Shown: positions 1 to 6,362 of the stretch, piece by piece
Layout of the letters: each line of letters begins with the position of its first letter
Numbering within the stretch: position 1 is the first letter of the stretch
Assembly (NCBI RefSeq): GCF_030696805.1
Contig: NZ_JAUYRO010000057.1
Span: 1-64,000 of the forward strand
Direction: 5' to 3'
Length of the DNA stretch: 64,000 nucleotides
Origin: Methyloversatilis sp.
GTDB lineage: Bacteria; Pseudomonadota; Gammaproteobacteria; Burkholderiales; Rhodocyclaceae
Program-made: the position numbers and the translations under genes
Notes under the pieces: model-generated
Databases searched by the model: none
What the model was told of the DNA's origin: nothing
What the model saw: the letters and a program-made list of their open reading frames with translations, nothing else

Positions 1-287
1 CAAGCGCCTCGACCGCTTCACGTTGCGCGGGCGTACGAAGGTCAATGGGCAGTGGAAGCTCTATTGCATGGTGCACAACATCGAAAAGCTCGGGCACCAT
101 GGGTACGCGAATTAGGTAAGCTGGCGGGCAGGGAACCAGCCCGATCAGGTCACGCAGTAGCCGCCCTGTGAGGGCGTCAGGAGACGAAGATGAAACCGCT
201 GAAACAGGATTGATGCGATGAAGAGTGAATTGAAGCCGGCAATGGCCGGACGCAGCAACTTGCCCCGGGACGGGGTTTTTCTACAGC
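1..287 (+). mobile_element. IS1182-type element, right end (copy A, enters from the left)
   Basis: This is the 3' part of an insertion sequence whose body lies outside the window. It holds the last codons of the transposase (2-115), a non-coding tail, and an end at about 275-287 reading GTTTTTCTACAGC. That end is the inverse complement of the start of copy B (GCTGTAGAAAAAC at 814-826), so the two mark opposite termini of the same IS type. Both copies point the same way and flank an integron cassette. The outer end lies outside the window. Confidence 0.75.
2..115 (+). CDS. IS1182-family transposase, C-terminal 37 residues (partial)
   Basis: The reading frame is open from the window edge and ends at TAG 113-115. 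The peptide includes RFTLRGRTKVNGQWKLYC followed by MVHNIEKL, which I recognise as the conserved C-terminus of IS1182-family DDE transposases. The rest of the gene is upstream of the window, so intactness cannot be judged. Confidence 0.7.
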   Translation, partial: KRLDRFTLRGRTKVNGQWKLYCMVHNIEKLGHHGYAN

Positions 288-291
288 GTCG

Positions 292-808
292 TTAGCGGGC
301 ATAGAGAGGAAGTCGCGTGAATCTTGCAGTGAAGTTAACTCTGGCCGCATCGGGAATCTTTCTTTTTGTGGGCTTGATCGGCGGCATTCTGAAATACCGC
401 GGGATCATGACGAGCCCAAATCATCGAGCGCATCCGTACATCGATATTGCGCATAGGGCCTCCCTTCTCTATAGCTTTGCTGCGCTGGTCATGGCCGCAC
501 TACTTACTTTCAGCCCGTATTCAGACCCAGTGCAGATTCTCATCACCGGAGTGCCGCTATTCTTCTTCTCAGTCGCTATCGCCCAGTACTATCGGCTCGG
601 GCTTGAGGGCAAAGTTACCAACCAGTTCAAGGAGCGGAACTTCAATACCACTTGGGGCATGCTGCTTCTGATCGTTGGTGAGCTTGGTGGCGTTGGCGCA
701 ATAGTCTGGGGCTTCATCTCTACGCAGTTCCTGGGGTGAGAGCGTGTGCTGCCCGCTAACGATTCGTTCGAGCGGACGTCCCTGACGGGCCGCCGCTCAA
801 CTCAAACG
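292..808 (+). mobile_element. Integron gene cassette (one ORF plus attC)
   Basis: The cassette begins after the G of G^TTAGCGGGC (291-300) and ends at the G of AACG^TT (808). Joining its two ends recreates CGTTAGCGGGC, an exact 11-base inverse complement of GCCCGCTAACG at 751-761. That is the R'/R'' pairing expected of a circularised cassette. It contains one membrane-protein gene on the same strand as attC. No intI or attI is visible, and both neighbours are IS1182-type copies, so any larger array has been disrupted or lies to the left. The call rests on attC architecture and I consider it strong. Confidence 0.85.
317..739 (+). CDS. Cassette-borne four-helix membrane protein, unknown function
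   Basis: A 140-aa protein starts at GTG 317, 5 bases after a purine-rich Shine-Dalgarno stretch (AGAGGAAG at 305-312). Four hydrophobic segments are visible, at about residues 5-25, 46-66, 70-92 and 112-135. A conserved-looking loop containing NHRAHPYIDIAHR follows the first, and a basic loop, LEGKVTNQFKERN, precedes the last. The gene fills the cassette and stops 11 bases before attC, the compact layout typical of integron cassettes. Its AT content is higher than that of the chromosomal genes, which supports an outside origin. I do not recognise a family with confidence. Confidence 0.75.
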   Translation: MNLAVKLTLAASGIFLFVGLIGGILKYRGIMTSPNHRAHPYIDIAHRASLLYSFAALVMAALLTFSPYSDPVQILITGVPLFFFSVAIAQYYRLGLEGKVTNQFKERNFNTTWGMLLLIVGELGGVGAIVWGFISTQFLG

Positions 809-814
809 TTGAGG
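751..814 (+). other. attC recombination site (59-base element)
   Basis: The site runs from R'' (GCCCGCTAACG, 751-761) through ATTCGTTCGAGCGGACG and an imperfect loop to CCGCTCAACTCAAACGTT (793-810). It closely resembles the aadA-type attC: the ATTCGTTC...GCSG left arm and the CGSCTYAACTCAARCGTT right arm are both present with an unpaired base between L'' and R''. The bottom strand would fold into the recombinogenic hairpin. The 3' R' box (GTTGAG) belongs to whatever cassette once followed; IS1182 copy B begins 3 bases later. Confidence 0.85.
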
Positions 815-1631
815 CTGTAGAAAAACTCGTTTCATCGTCTGTTTACATGCCGTTGTTATGATCGGTCATCGCTTCCACGGAGCCCTGCGATGCCGCGCTT
901 CAAGACACCCGACTACGGTCTGAAGATGATTCCGGTCGATTTCGCGCAGCAGGTGCTGCCCGGCACCTTCGAGTTCGCGCTCTGTCACCTGGTCGACAAC
1001 GAACTCGACCTCTCCACCCTCCGCTCCCGCTACACCAATGACGCCGGCGGCGCCCCGGCCTTCGATCCGGCAGTGCTGCTCAAGATCGTGCTGCTCGCGT
1101 ACTCGCGTGGGCTCATCAGTTCGCGTTCGATTGCCGGCGCGTGCCGGAACAACGTGCTGTTCATGGCCGTTTCCGGCGACAGCGCCCCGCACTTCACGAC
1201 GATTGCCGGCTTCGTGGCTGAGCTGGGCGACGAGGCCGCAGCACTCTTCACCCAGGTGCTGCTGGTGTGCGATCGCCAGGGTCTGATCGGGCGCGAGCTC
1301 TTTGCCATCGACGGCGTGAAGTTGCCGTCGAATGCATCGAAGGCGAAGAGCGGAACACGCGCTGACTTTGAGCGCGAGGCGGCGAAGATGGAGGCGGCCG
1401 TGCAGCGCATGATGGGCGAGCAGAAGGCGCGCGATCTCTCGGGCTGTGACGACGAGCAAGCGCGCGCAGCGCGCACCCGTGAAAGGCTCACCCGCGAAGC
1501 AACACAGATCCGCGACTGGCTCGCGGCCAACCCGGACGAGCGGCGCGAGGCCAAGGGCGCCGTGCGCTTGAGTAACCGCACCGACAACGAGTCGGCCAAG
1601 ATGGCCACCGGCAAGGGCGTCATTCAGGGTT
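814..1631 (+). mobile_element. IS1182-type element, truncated copy B
   Basis: The left end GCTGTAGAAAAAC (814-826) is the inverse complement of the right end of copy A. The transposase reading frame begins at 890 and follows the family to the residues GKGVIQG near 1,630. Homology then stops and a toxin-antitoxin locus starts, so the right half of the element and its right end are gone. Without its C-terminal catalytic region it cannot transpose itself. Confidence 0.75.
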
Positions 1632-1681
1632 GCACAGAACCCCTGTTGGTTCGCGAGCTTGCCATGTTACGCGGAGCGTAA
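890..1681 (+). pseudogene. IS1182-family transposase, 3'-truncated
   Basis: The reading frame encodes 263 residues. The first about 245 match the N-terminal half of IS1182 transposases: the DUF772-type helical region with TLRSRYTNDAGGAPAFDPAVLLK, then LFAIDGVKLPSNASK with the first catalytic-region Asp, then a basic coiled segment. After VIQG the frame continues for about 16 unrelated codons and stops. A complete relative would be about twice this length. Fragments of the same N-terminal region recur at 3,440-3,626. Confidence 0.8.
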
Positions 1682-1684
1682 TAC
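1667..1684 (+). promoter_or_regulatory. Putative higBA operator and -10 box
   Basis: A perfect inverted repeat, TTACGC-GGA-GCGTAA (1,667-1,681), overlaps a good -10 hexamer TAATAC (1,679-1,684), 9 bases before the toxin start. Autorepression by HigA at such palindromes is known for the family. No clear -35 hexamer at standard spacing is visible. Confidence 0.5.
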
Positions 1685-1693
1685 ACTCGCCAC

Positions 1694-1972
1694 ATGATCC
1701 TTTCGTTCAAGTGCAAAGACACTCAGGCGCTGTTCGAGGGGAAGACCGCGAAGCGCTTTCGGGCGTTCGCATCGATAGCCGAACGCAAGCTCGCCCAACT
1801 TCACGCTGCCCAAACCCTCGAGTTTCTGCGCTCGCCGCCTGGCAACAGCCTCGAAGCTCTGAAAGGTGACCGGAAGGGTCAACACAGCATCCGTATCAAT
1901 GACCAGTGGCGCATCTGCTTCGTCTGGTCAAAGGCAGGTCCAACGGGGGTCGAGATCGTCGACTACCACTGA
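1694..1972 (+). CDS. higB: HigB-type toxin (RelE/ParE superfamily mRNA interferase)
   Basis: A 92-aa basic protein has the HigB pattern: an N-terminal FKCKDTQALFEG, a central RKLAQLHAAQTLEFLRSPPGN, and the C-terminal strand pair HSIRINDQWRICFVW ending EIVDYH. These match RelE-fold toxins that cleave mRNA on the ribosome. The toxin gene precedes the antitoxin, the usual order in higBA. It directly follows a truncated IS1182 copy and has a palindromic promoter of its own. The downstream antitoxin may start inside the toxin stop (TGATG) or 11 bases later. Confidence 0.85.
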   Translation: MILSFKCKDTQALFEGKTAKRFRAFASIAERKLAQLHAAQTLEFLRSPPGNSLEALKGDRKGQHSIRINDQWRICFVWSKAGPTGVEIVDYH

Positions 1973-1983
1973 TGGAGTACAAC

Positions 1984-2292
1984 ATGAGCCACCCAGTAGA
2001 TCGCATGCGTCCGGTACATCCCGGCGAGGTGCTCCGCGAAGACTTCCTCGCGCCCCTGGGCCTGAGCGTCAACGCCCTGTCCGTAGCTCTTGATGTGCCA
2101 GCCACACGCATTCATGAAATCGTCAAGGAGCGGCGGAGCATCACCGCCGACACTGCGGCTCGGCTGGCCAAGTACTTTGGCGGCGACGCGGCCTCGTGGC
2201 TCGTACTTCAAGCGAACTTCGACTTGAAGACACTGCCTTCCAAGGCAGAGATTGAGCGAAACGTCCGCGCTCGAGAAGAAATCGCAGCCTGA
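1984..2292 (+). CDS. higA: HigA-type antitoxin (Xre-family HTH)
   Basis: The 102-aa protein contains RPVHPGEVLREDFLAPLGLS followed by an HTH (about residues 20-75: NALSVALDVPATRIHEIVKERRSITADTAARLAKYFG). This is the diagnostic VapI/HigA pattern. It should neutralise the upstream HigB and repress the operon. I chose ATG 1984 because GGAG lies 6 bases upstream; an alternative ATG at 1972 overlaps the toxin stop and adds MEYN. Confidence 0.87.
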   Translation: MSHPVDRMRPVHPGEVLREDFLAPLGLSVNALSVALDVPATRIHEIVKERRSITADTAARLAKYFGGDAASWLVLQANFDLKTLPSKAEIERNVRAREEIAA

Positions 2293-2319
2293 GTTGGCAC
2301 GCGGTGCCGCCTAAGGATT

Positions 2320-2357
2320 AAGGTTAGATCGTGATCGCGAAGCGAGCCACGATCTGA
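2320..2357 (+). repeat. Hairpin and first copy of a 23-bp repeat
   Basis: The 23 bases at 2,320-2,342 (AAGGTTAGATCGTGATCGCG then AAG) recur exactly at 3,845-3,867. At this first site the repeat forms one arm of a hairpin: GGTTAGATCGTG pairs with CACGATCTGAACC after a 14-base loop. It lies just beyond the 3' side of the IS91-like transposase remnant, where oriIS of IS91 elements sits, and is followed by GAAC, the IS91 target tetranucleotide. The oriIS assignment is inference. Confidence 0.45.
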
Positions 2358-2411
2358 ACCCGTGGTTGAACAAGCCCTGGCCGTCGTGCGCGGGGTCGCA
2401 ACTGAGGATGT

Positions 2412-2690
2412 CGGCTTCGCGGATCACGCCGCGATACAGATAGCGCCCGAGATACACCAGCGCCTTGTCGCCGTTGCCCACGCTCTTGCAATCGACCACC
2501 CAGGTGTCCGGCAGCGCGCCGGGGAGCTTGAGCCCTTCCTGCTTGAGGGCTGCGAGCAGCGTGCCGCGAAACACCCGTGCCAGCGCCCGGTGGTTGAAGA
2601 GGTAGCCGCGCCTGGTGCGCCAGCGCCGGCTGCGGGCGTCCAGGCTTGCGCCGGGCATGACCTCGGCACCCGCCGCTTGGCCTAAGCAGC
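2412..2690 (-). pseudogene. IS91-family (Y2 HUH) transposase remnant
   Basis: A minus-strand frame encodes RRGYLFNHRALARVFRGTLL, then LPDTWVVDCKSVGNGDKALV and YLGRYLYRGVIREADI, the middle part of IS91-type transposases. The upstream zinc-binding part and the second half with the C-terminal domain are missing. The frame runs on into unrelated residues at both ends (open from 2,766 to 2,311). It is a decayed fragment and cannot encode an active enzyme. Confidence 0.75.
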
Positions 2691-2744
2691 GGCTCGCCGC
2701 TCTTCTGAAGACAGAAGGCACACGGTCTGCTACGATTGCGACCG

Positions 2745-3032
2745 ATGAAACCGTTCCGATGGTCACCTACCAAGAATGACCTGCTTAAGCAAGAACGCGG
2801 GGTGTCCTTCGAGGAGATCACTGTCGCAGTGGAGGCAGGCGGTTTGCTGGAGATCGTGCTGCACCAGAACCCAGCGAAGTACCCCAGACAGAGGATCATG
2901 GTTGTCGAAGTTGCCGGCTACGCTTTTCTGGTTCCGTTCGTTGAAGAGGAAGACCACTTCTTTCTCAAGACCATCATCCCCAGCCGGAAGGCTACGCGAG
3001 ACTTCATCGCGAAGGAGTCTGACGATGTCTAA
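2745..3032 (+). CDS. BrnT-like toxin of a toxin-antitoxin pair
   Basis: A 95-aa protein starts MKPFRWSPTKNDLLKQERGVSFEE and continues with VVEVAGYAFLVPFVEEEDHFFLKTIIPSRKATRDF. The order (F-W-x-x-x-KN-x-x-L---RGVSFEE, then an R/K-rich strand pair) follows BrnT-type RelE-fold toxins. It overlaps the next gene by 8 bases. ATG 2745 is only 9 bases after a possible -10 hexamer (TACGAT), so the mRNA may be nearly leaderless. Subfamily assignment is by pattern only. Confidence 0.65.
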   Translation: MKPFRWSPTKNDLLKQERGVSFEEITVAVEAGGLLEIVLHQNPAKYPRQRIMVVEVAGYAFLVPFVEEEDHFFLKTIIPSRKATRDFIAKESDDV

Positions 3033-3291
3033 GCTTGATCCATACGAACTTGAAGTGCTTGAGGCTTACGAGTCGGGAAAGCTGAAGCCGATTGCGAGCA
3101 AGTCCGAACTGCAGCGCATGCGTGCCGCAGCGAGGGCCACTGCAATCAAAGACAAGCGGGTCAACATCCGCCTGTCGTCGGCAGACCTCCTCGACATCCA
3201 GGCCAAGGCACTTGCCGAAGGCATGCCGTACCAGACCCTGATCGCCAGCGTCCTGCACAAGTACGCTGCGGGCAAGCTTGCGGAAAAGTAG
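3025..3291 (+). CDS. CopG/BrnA-like antitoxin
   Basis: An 88-aa protein has a charged N-terminal half (SKLDPYELEVLEAYESGKLK) that would wrap the toxin. Its C-terminal ribbon-helix-helix-like segment (KRVNIRLSSADLLDIQAKAL, then GMPYQTLIASVLHKYA) is typical of antitoxins paired with BrnT-like toxins. The start has AAGGAG at 3,012-3,017 and overlaps the toxin end, indicating translational coupling. It should bind DNA as a dimer and autoregulate. Confidence 0.7.
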   Translation: MSKLDPYELEVLEAYESGKLKPIASKSELQRMRAAARATAIKDKRVNIRLSSADLLDIQAKALAEGMPYQTLIASVLHKYAAGKLAEK

Positions 3292-3439
3292 CCGCCGGTT
3301 GTTGGCTCTCAACGACGCCTCTCTAAGAGGTCGCGGTAAGTAGTTGATTTATATTGTCACCAACGTGTGCATGCGGCTGACTTTCGGGACGATTTGCGGT
3401 ATCGGCGAGCCGATTACTTCGCAAACCCCTCGCTCAAGC

Positions 3440-3626
3440 TGAGGCGCCCGACTACATCCTGAAGATGATTCCGGTGGATTTCGCGCAGCAGGTGCTGCCC
3501 GGCACCTTCGAGTTTGCGCTCTGTCACCTGGTCGACAACGAGCTCGACCTCTCCACCCTCCGTTCCCGCTACACCAATGACGCCGGCGGTGCGCCTGCCT
3601 TCGATCCGGCGGTGCTGCTCAAGATC
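3440..3626 (+). mobile_element. IS1182 transposase scrap (copy C)
   Basis: The sequence from CGCCCGACTAC to CTGCTCAAGATC is nearly identical to bases 907-1,085 of copy B and encodes the same residues, from IPVDFAQQVLPGTFEF to AFDPAVLLKI. The identity begins abruptly near 3,440 and breaks at 3,627. No terminal inverted repeat accompanies it. It is a decayed or recombined remnant in a 585-base stretch (3,292-3,876) that has no intact gene. Confidence 0.75.
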
Positions 3627-3662
3627 GACGCCGCCGCGCCGGGCAAAGGACCGGGCAACGTT

Positions 3663-3719
3663 CGTTGATCGCGCCCCTGCGTTCGGGCCTACGGCCCTCA
3701 CTGCGGGGCGCGATCAACG
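3663..3719. repeat. 57-base perfect-arm inverted repeat
   Basis: CGTTGATCGCGCCCC (3,663-3,677) is the exact inverse complement of GGGGCGCGATCAACG (3,705-3,719). The 27-base interior holds a second small stem, GGGCC-TAC-GGCCC (3,685-3,697). Such a nested hairpin would be stable on either strand. It lies between IS1182 and IS21-like remnants. I see no T-run and do not know which element it belongs to. Confidence 0.6.
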
Positions 3720-3740
3720 AGCATGCAAATGTAATGGGGG

Positions 3741-3795
3741 TGTATCAGTTTTAAATCGGCAACCCGGTGAAAAGCGGGTCAGTTTTAAATCGGCA
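3741..3795 (+). mobile_element. IS21-like terminal direct repeats (remnant end)
   Basis: TCAGTTTTAAATCGGCA occurs at 3,745-3,761 and again at 3,779-3,795, a 34-base periodicity, preceded by TGTA. Multiple spaced direct repeats of about 20 bases next to a TG terminus are typical of IS21-family ends. No istA or istB coding sequence is in the window, so this is only an end scar. Confidence 0.5.
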
Positions 3796-3844
3796 TTGAC
3801 ATGGAGAGCCATTCGCGGCAAGCGGAAAAGTGAAGCCCACGATC

Positions 3845-3867
3845 AAGGTTAGATCGTGATCGCGAAG
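3845..3867 (+). repeat. Second copy of the 23-bp repeat
   Basis: This is identical to 2,320-2,342 and in the same orientation. Here the repeat is preceded by CACGATC, so a shorter hairpin (CACGATC-AAGGTTA-GATCGTG) can form. It marks the right border of the mobile-element islet; ordinary chromosomal coding starts within 10 bases. Confidence 0.7.
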
Positions 3868-3876
3868 TGGGACGTG

Positions 3877-4074
3877 CTATTCCAGCGACTTTTCCCCCGT
3901 CGGCACCGGTGCCGCCTCGTCCGGCTCCTTCGGCGTGTCCGAGTTGTGATGCACCTTGTGCGTCTTTTTCCCCGGCTGCGGTGTTTTGTCGGCGTCGGGG
4001 GCGATGTCTTCGCCGTGTTTCTTCTTTTCCTGGCGCACCTTCTTGTCGTGCGCAATATCGCGTGGGTCTGTCAT
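3877..4074 (-). CDS. Small, highly charged hypothetical protein
   Basis: A 65-aa protein begins MTDPRDIAHDKKVRQEKKKH and continues with GEDIAPDADKTPQPGKKTHK and a Pro/Glu-rich tail ending TGEKSLE. It is hydrophilic, lacks cysteines and any transmembrane segment, and is probably disordered. It stands alone between the islet and the ferredoxin-ferritin gene. I do not recognise a function. A longer in-frame extension upstream exists but overlaps GC-rich non-coding sequence and is unlikely. Confidence 0.55.
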   Translation of the reverse strand: MTDPRDIAHDKKVRQEKKKHGEDIAPDADKTPQPGKKTHKVHHNSDTPKEPDEAAPVPTGEKSLE

Positions 4075-4341
4075 CGCCTGTTTCCTTCGCTGGTTGATGG
4101 GCTTCCTCACCGGCCGCGCATGCCATCCATGAAGCACCGCAGGCTGCCGGACGACGAACATCGCCAGACCTGTGTCCCACGGCATCGTGAGCTCACTGCC
4201 TGACGGGCGGTTCATCGCGTCGATGAGGCGCTGCGTGCATGCTGGGCGCAGGCAGCCCCACTGTCTGTCGGCTGGCGCACAAGGGCGACGGTTGCGATGG
4301 GAGGGCCGGCGGCGGCACGGCAGGCAACGCCCCGCCCCATG

Positions 4342-4379
4342 AAAAACGGGGCGCCCCGGCCCGTGCCGGAGCGCCCCGC
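4342..4379 (-). terminator. Rho-independent terminator after the ferredoxin-ferritin gene
   Basis: On the minus strand, CGGGGCGCTCCGGC and GCCGGGGCGCCCCG form a long GC stem with a short loop, directly followed by TTTTT. It lies 28 bases after the stop codon of the gene ending at 4,407. The remainder of 4,075-4,406 shows no supported gene. Confidence 0.85.
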
Positions 4380-4406
4380 TTCGGGTGCGCGGCATGACGA
4401 CGCTGC

Positions 4407-5303
4407 TTATCTGACCTTGGCGCGCATCGCGGCCTCTTCCTTTTCGATCCACAGCTTGAGCGTTTCGACGTGCTCGGTTTCTTCGCGCACGAACTCCTTG
4501 GCGACCTTGCGGATGTCCGGGTCTTCGGTGGTGCTCGCGACGGCGTAGTAGAACTCGAAGCCGCGACGTTCGCCCTGCAGCGCGGCCTTCAGCCCGTCCA
4601 GACGTGTCAGTGCGGGGTCGCCGGCCCACAGCGCGGTCATTTCCGGCGACGAGTTGTCCGGCCAGGACGAGCTGGCGGGCAGTTGCACGGTGACGTCGTA
4701 GCGGGCGCACTTGGCCTTGGCTTCATCGAGATGCATGCGCGAGTACTTGGCCAGCTGGGTGAACAGCAAGGCGACGTCGGCGTTGCCGCAGGCGGCCATC
4801 GATTCGGCAAGCTGGTCGTAGTGCACCGCCGCATCGTCTTCGACCTTCACCGAATAGCTCAGAAACTCATCCAATGAGCGGATCTGCACGCCGCCCTTGT
4901 AGATCGCGGCGGCGATCGACAGCGCCGGCCCCTTGCCGGGGATCGTCGTATCTCCTTCAAACGACACAATGATGTCTTCGTTGCGGACGAAGCACTGGCA
5001 GGCCAGCCGATGCTGCGGCGGCATGTCGTTGACTTCCGCGTCCATGATTTCTTCCTTGCTGATCTTGCCCATCTGGCGCAGCACTTCCTTTTCCTTCTCG
5101 GTCAGCGCAACGCCATAGCGCACGCGCCTGTCGACGTGGCTGACTTCGACGATGCAGGACGCGCAGTCGCCGTCCTGACAGTCGAACGGGATCGGGATCT
5201 TGTGCGATTTGGCGAGGCCGAGCAGTGTGCCGCGGTCGCCCGCGACGGCGTAGACGGTGATGTCGCGCGGCATGGCCGGCGAGGTAAATGTAACGTTTGC
5301 CAC
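4407..5303 (-). CDS. [2Fe-2S] ferredoxin / ferritin-like domain fusion protein
   Basis: The 298-aa protein joins two modules. Residues about 5-105 are a plant-type ferredoxin with the cluster motif FDCQDGDCASCIVEV and a fourth cysteine in RLACQCF. Residues about 140-298 are a helical ferritin/rubrerythrin-like domain with candidate metal ligands in GERRGFEFYYAVA and EETEHVETLK. A diiron site reduced by the fused ferredoxin would suit peroxide or oxygen detoxification, but that is inference. The start is GTG 5303, because CAGGAGT lies 8 bases upstream on its strand and the first residues (ANVTF) begin the ferredoxin fold. It is monocistronic with a strong terminator. Confidence 0.8.
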   Translation of the reverse strand: MANVTFTSPAMPRDITVYAVAGDRGTLLGLAKSHKIPIPFDCQDGDCASCIVEVSHVDRRVRYGVALTEKEKEVLRQMGKISKEEIMDAEVNDMPPQHRLACQCFVRNEDIIVSFEGDTTIPGKGPALSIAAAIYKGGVQIRSLDEFLSYSVKVEDDAAVHYDQLAESMAACGNADVALLFTQLAKYSRMHLDEAKAKCARYDVTVQLPASSSWPDNSSPEMTALWAGDPALTRLDGLKAALQGERRGFEFYYAVASTTEDPDIRKVAKEFVREETEHVETLKLWIEKEEAAMRAKVR

Positions 5304-5426
5304 GTGAGTACTCCTGTTTGAGGGGTGGAACCCTCGAACCGCAGGAAGCATGCCGCCGACGGGCCGCGACGTTGACGAGGATCAAGCGGACCGCATTCAG
5401 GTGCGGTGGATCGTGGTCGCCGTCGA

Positions 5427-6290
5427 CTAGGGGAGACGCCCCGCATCGATCCGCCAGCAAGCCGCCGTGAAATGCACGTACGCGCCTTGCACCCAGGGCT
5501 GGAAGGCTTCGTGCAGCGTTTCGATCACCTTTGCGCGGGTGGCCGCATCGGTCTGACGCAGCGCAAGTCCGACCGGACCGAGCAGGGTGAAATAGGCTTC
5601 GAGATCGGCCGCCGGCAGCGTGCATTCGACATCCAGAGGCCGGATGTCGACGTCCAGCCACCCGCCGCGCTCCAGCACTTCGCTTATATAAGTGCGATCG
5701 GCGAAGGCGAACTGGCCCGGCGCCCCCGGGCGGCGTGCCTGCAGTGCGGGCAGCAACAGTGAGGCTGCGCGTTCGGCAGTGGTCATGAAGGGGTTCTCGT
5801 CAGCACCGCGCCAGGCGATGGCACTGAGCGCACCGCCGAGCCGTACCGCGTTGCGCAGATGAGCGAAGGCGGCGACCGGATCGTCGAAGAACATGATGCC
5901 GAAGCGCGACACGACGAGGTCGGCGCCGGCCGGCACGAAGGCATGATGCGCGGCATCGCTGCAGACGAAGCGCGCCGCCGAGCCGCTGGCCGCCGCGCGC
6001 TCACGGGCCGCAGCGATCATCGGCGCGGACAAGTCGACGCCAAGGCAACGCGCCCCCTCTCCCAGCACGTCGGCCAGCGCCAGTGTGGTCGCGCCGGTGC
6101 CGCAGCCGACGTCGATCACGCTGCGTGCCGACATCGACTGCGCATGTCCGACCAGGAGGTCGGAAAACGGCGAAAACATGGCGTCGAGCGTCGGTTGCGC
6201 CTGCACCCAGGCCTGCCCGGCCGGCCCGTTCCACAAGGCAGTTTGCGCATCGTCGCGCGTCATTGCAGCATCCGTTGAAGCGTCCATCAT
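5427..6290 (-). CDS. Class I SAM-dependent methyltransferase
   Basis: The 287-aa protein has the Rossmann motif I VIDVGCGTGATTLALAD (about residues 58-74), an acidic loop LGVDLSAPMI and a post-motif ADLVVSRFGIMFF. This is the layout of UbiE/Methyltransf_25-type small-molecule methyltransferases. The substrate is unknown. It is divergent from a MerR regulator across a palindromic operator with a 19-bp promoter spacer reading toward this gene, so it is probably that regulator's target. Two adjacent ATG codons (6290, 6287) follow GGGAG; either could start. Confidence 0.8.
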   Translation of the reverse strand: MMDASTDAAMTRDDAQTALWNGPAGQAWVQAQPTLDAMFSPFSDLLVGHAQSMSARSVIDVGCGTGATTLALADVLGEGARCLGVDLSAPMIAAARERAAASGSAARFVCSDAAHHAFVPAGADLVVSRFGIMFFDDPVAAFAHLRNAVRLGGALSAIAWRGADENPFMTTAERAASLLLPALQARRPGAPGQFAFADRTYISEVLERGGWLDVDIRPLDVECTLPAADLEAYFTLLGPVGLALRQTDAATRAKVIETLHEAFQPWVQGAYVHFTAACWRIDAGRLP

Positions 6291-6327
6291 CGTCTCCCGT
6301 GACTTGCCCGCGAAGTGCGGAGTACGC

Positions 6328-6358
6328 ACTATGCAAACTCAAGTCGACTTGAGGTCAA
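6328..6358 (-). promoter_or_regulatory. MerR-type promoter and operator for the methyltransferase gene
   Basis: On the minus strand, TTGACC (-35, 6,353-6,358) and CATAGT (-10, 6,328-6,333) are 19 bases apart, the overlong spacer typical of MerR-activated promoters. The spacer holds a perfect 16-base palindrome, CTCAAGTCGACTTGAG (6,338-6,353), close to the SoxR box of E. coli soxS. The palindrome ends 9 bases before the regulator's start codon on the plus strand. Confidence 0.75.
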
Positions 6359-6362
6359 GCCC

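Noticed and set aside
2292-2330. Possible attC after higA
   Set aside because: GCCGCCTAAGG resembles an R'' box but no R' partner or L boxes follow at the expected distance.
3663-3719. Possible second attC site
   Set aside because: The arms read GTT...AAC rather than AAC...GTT, are perfectly paired with no extrahelical bases, and do not delimit a gene.
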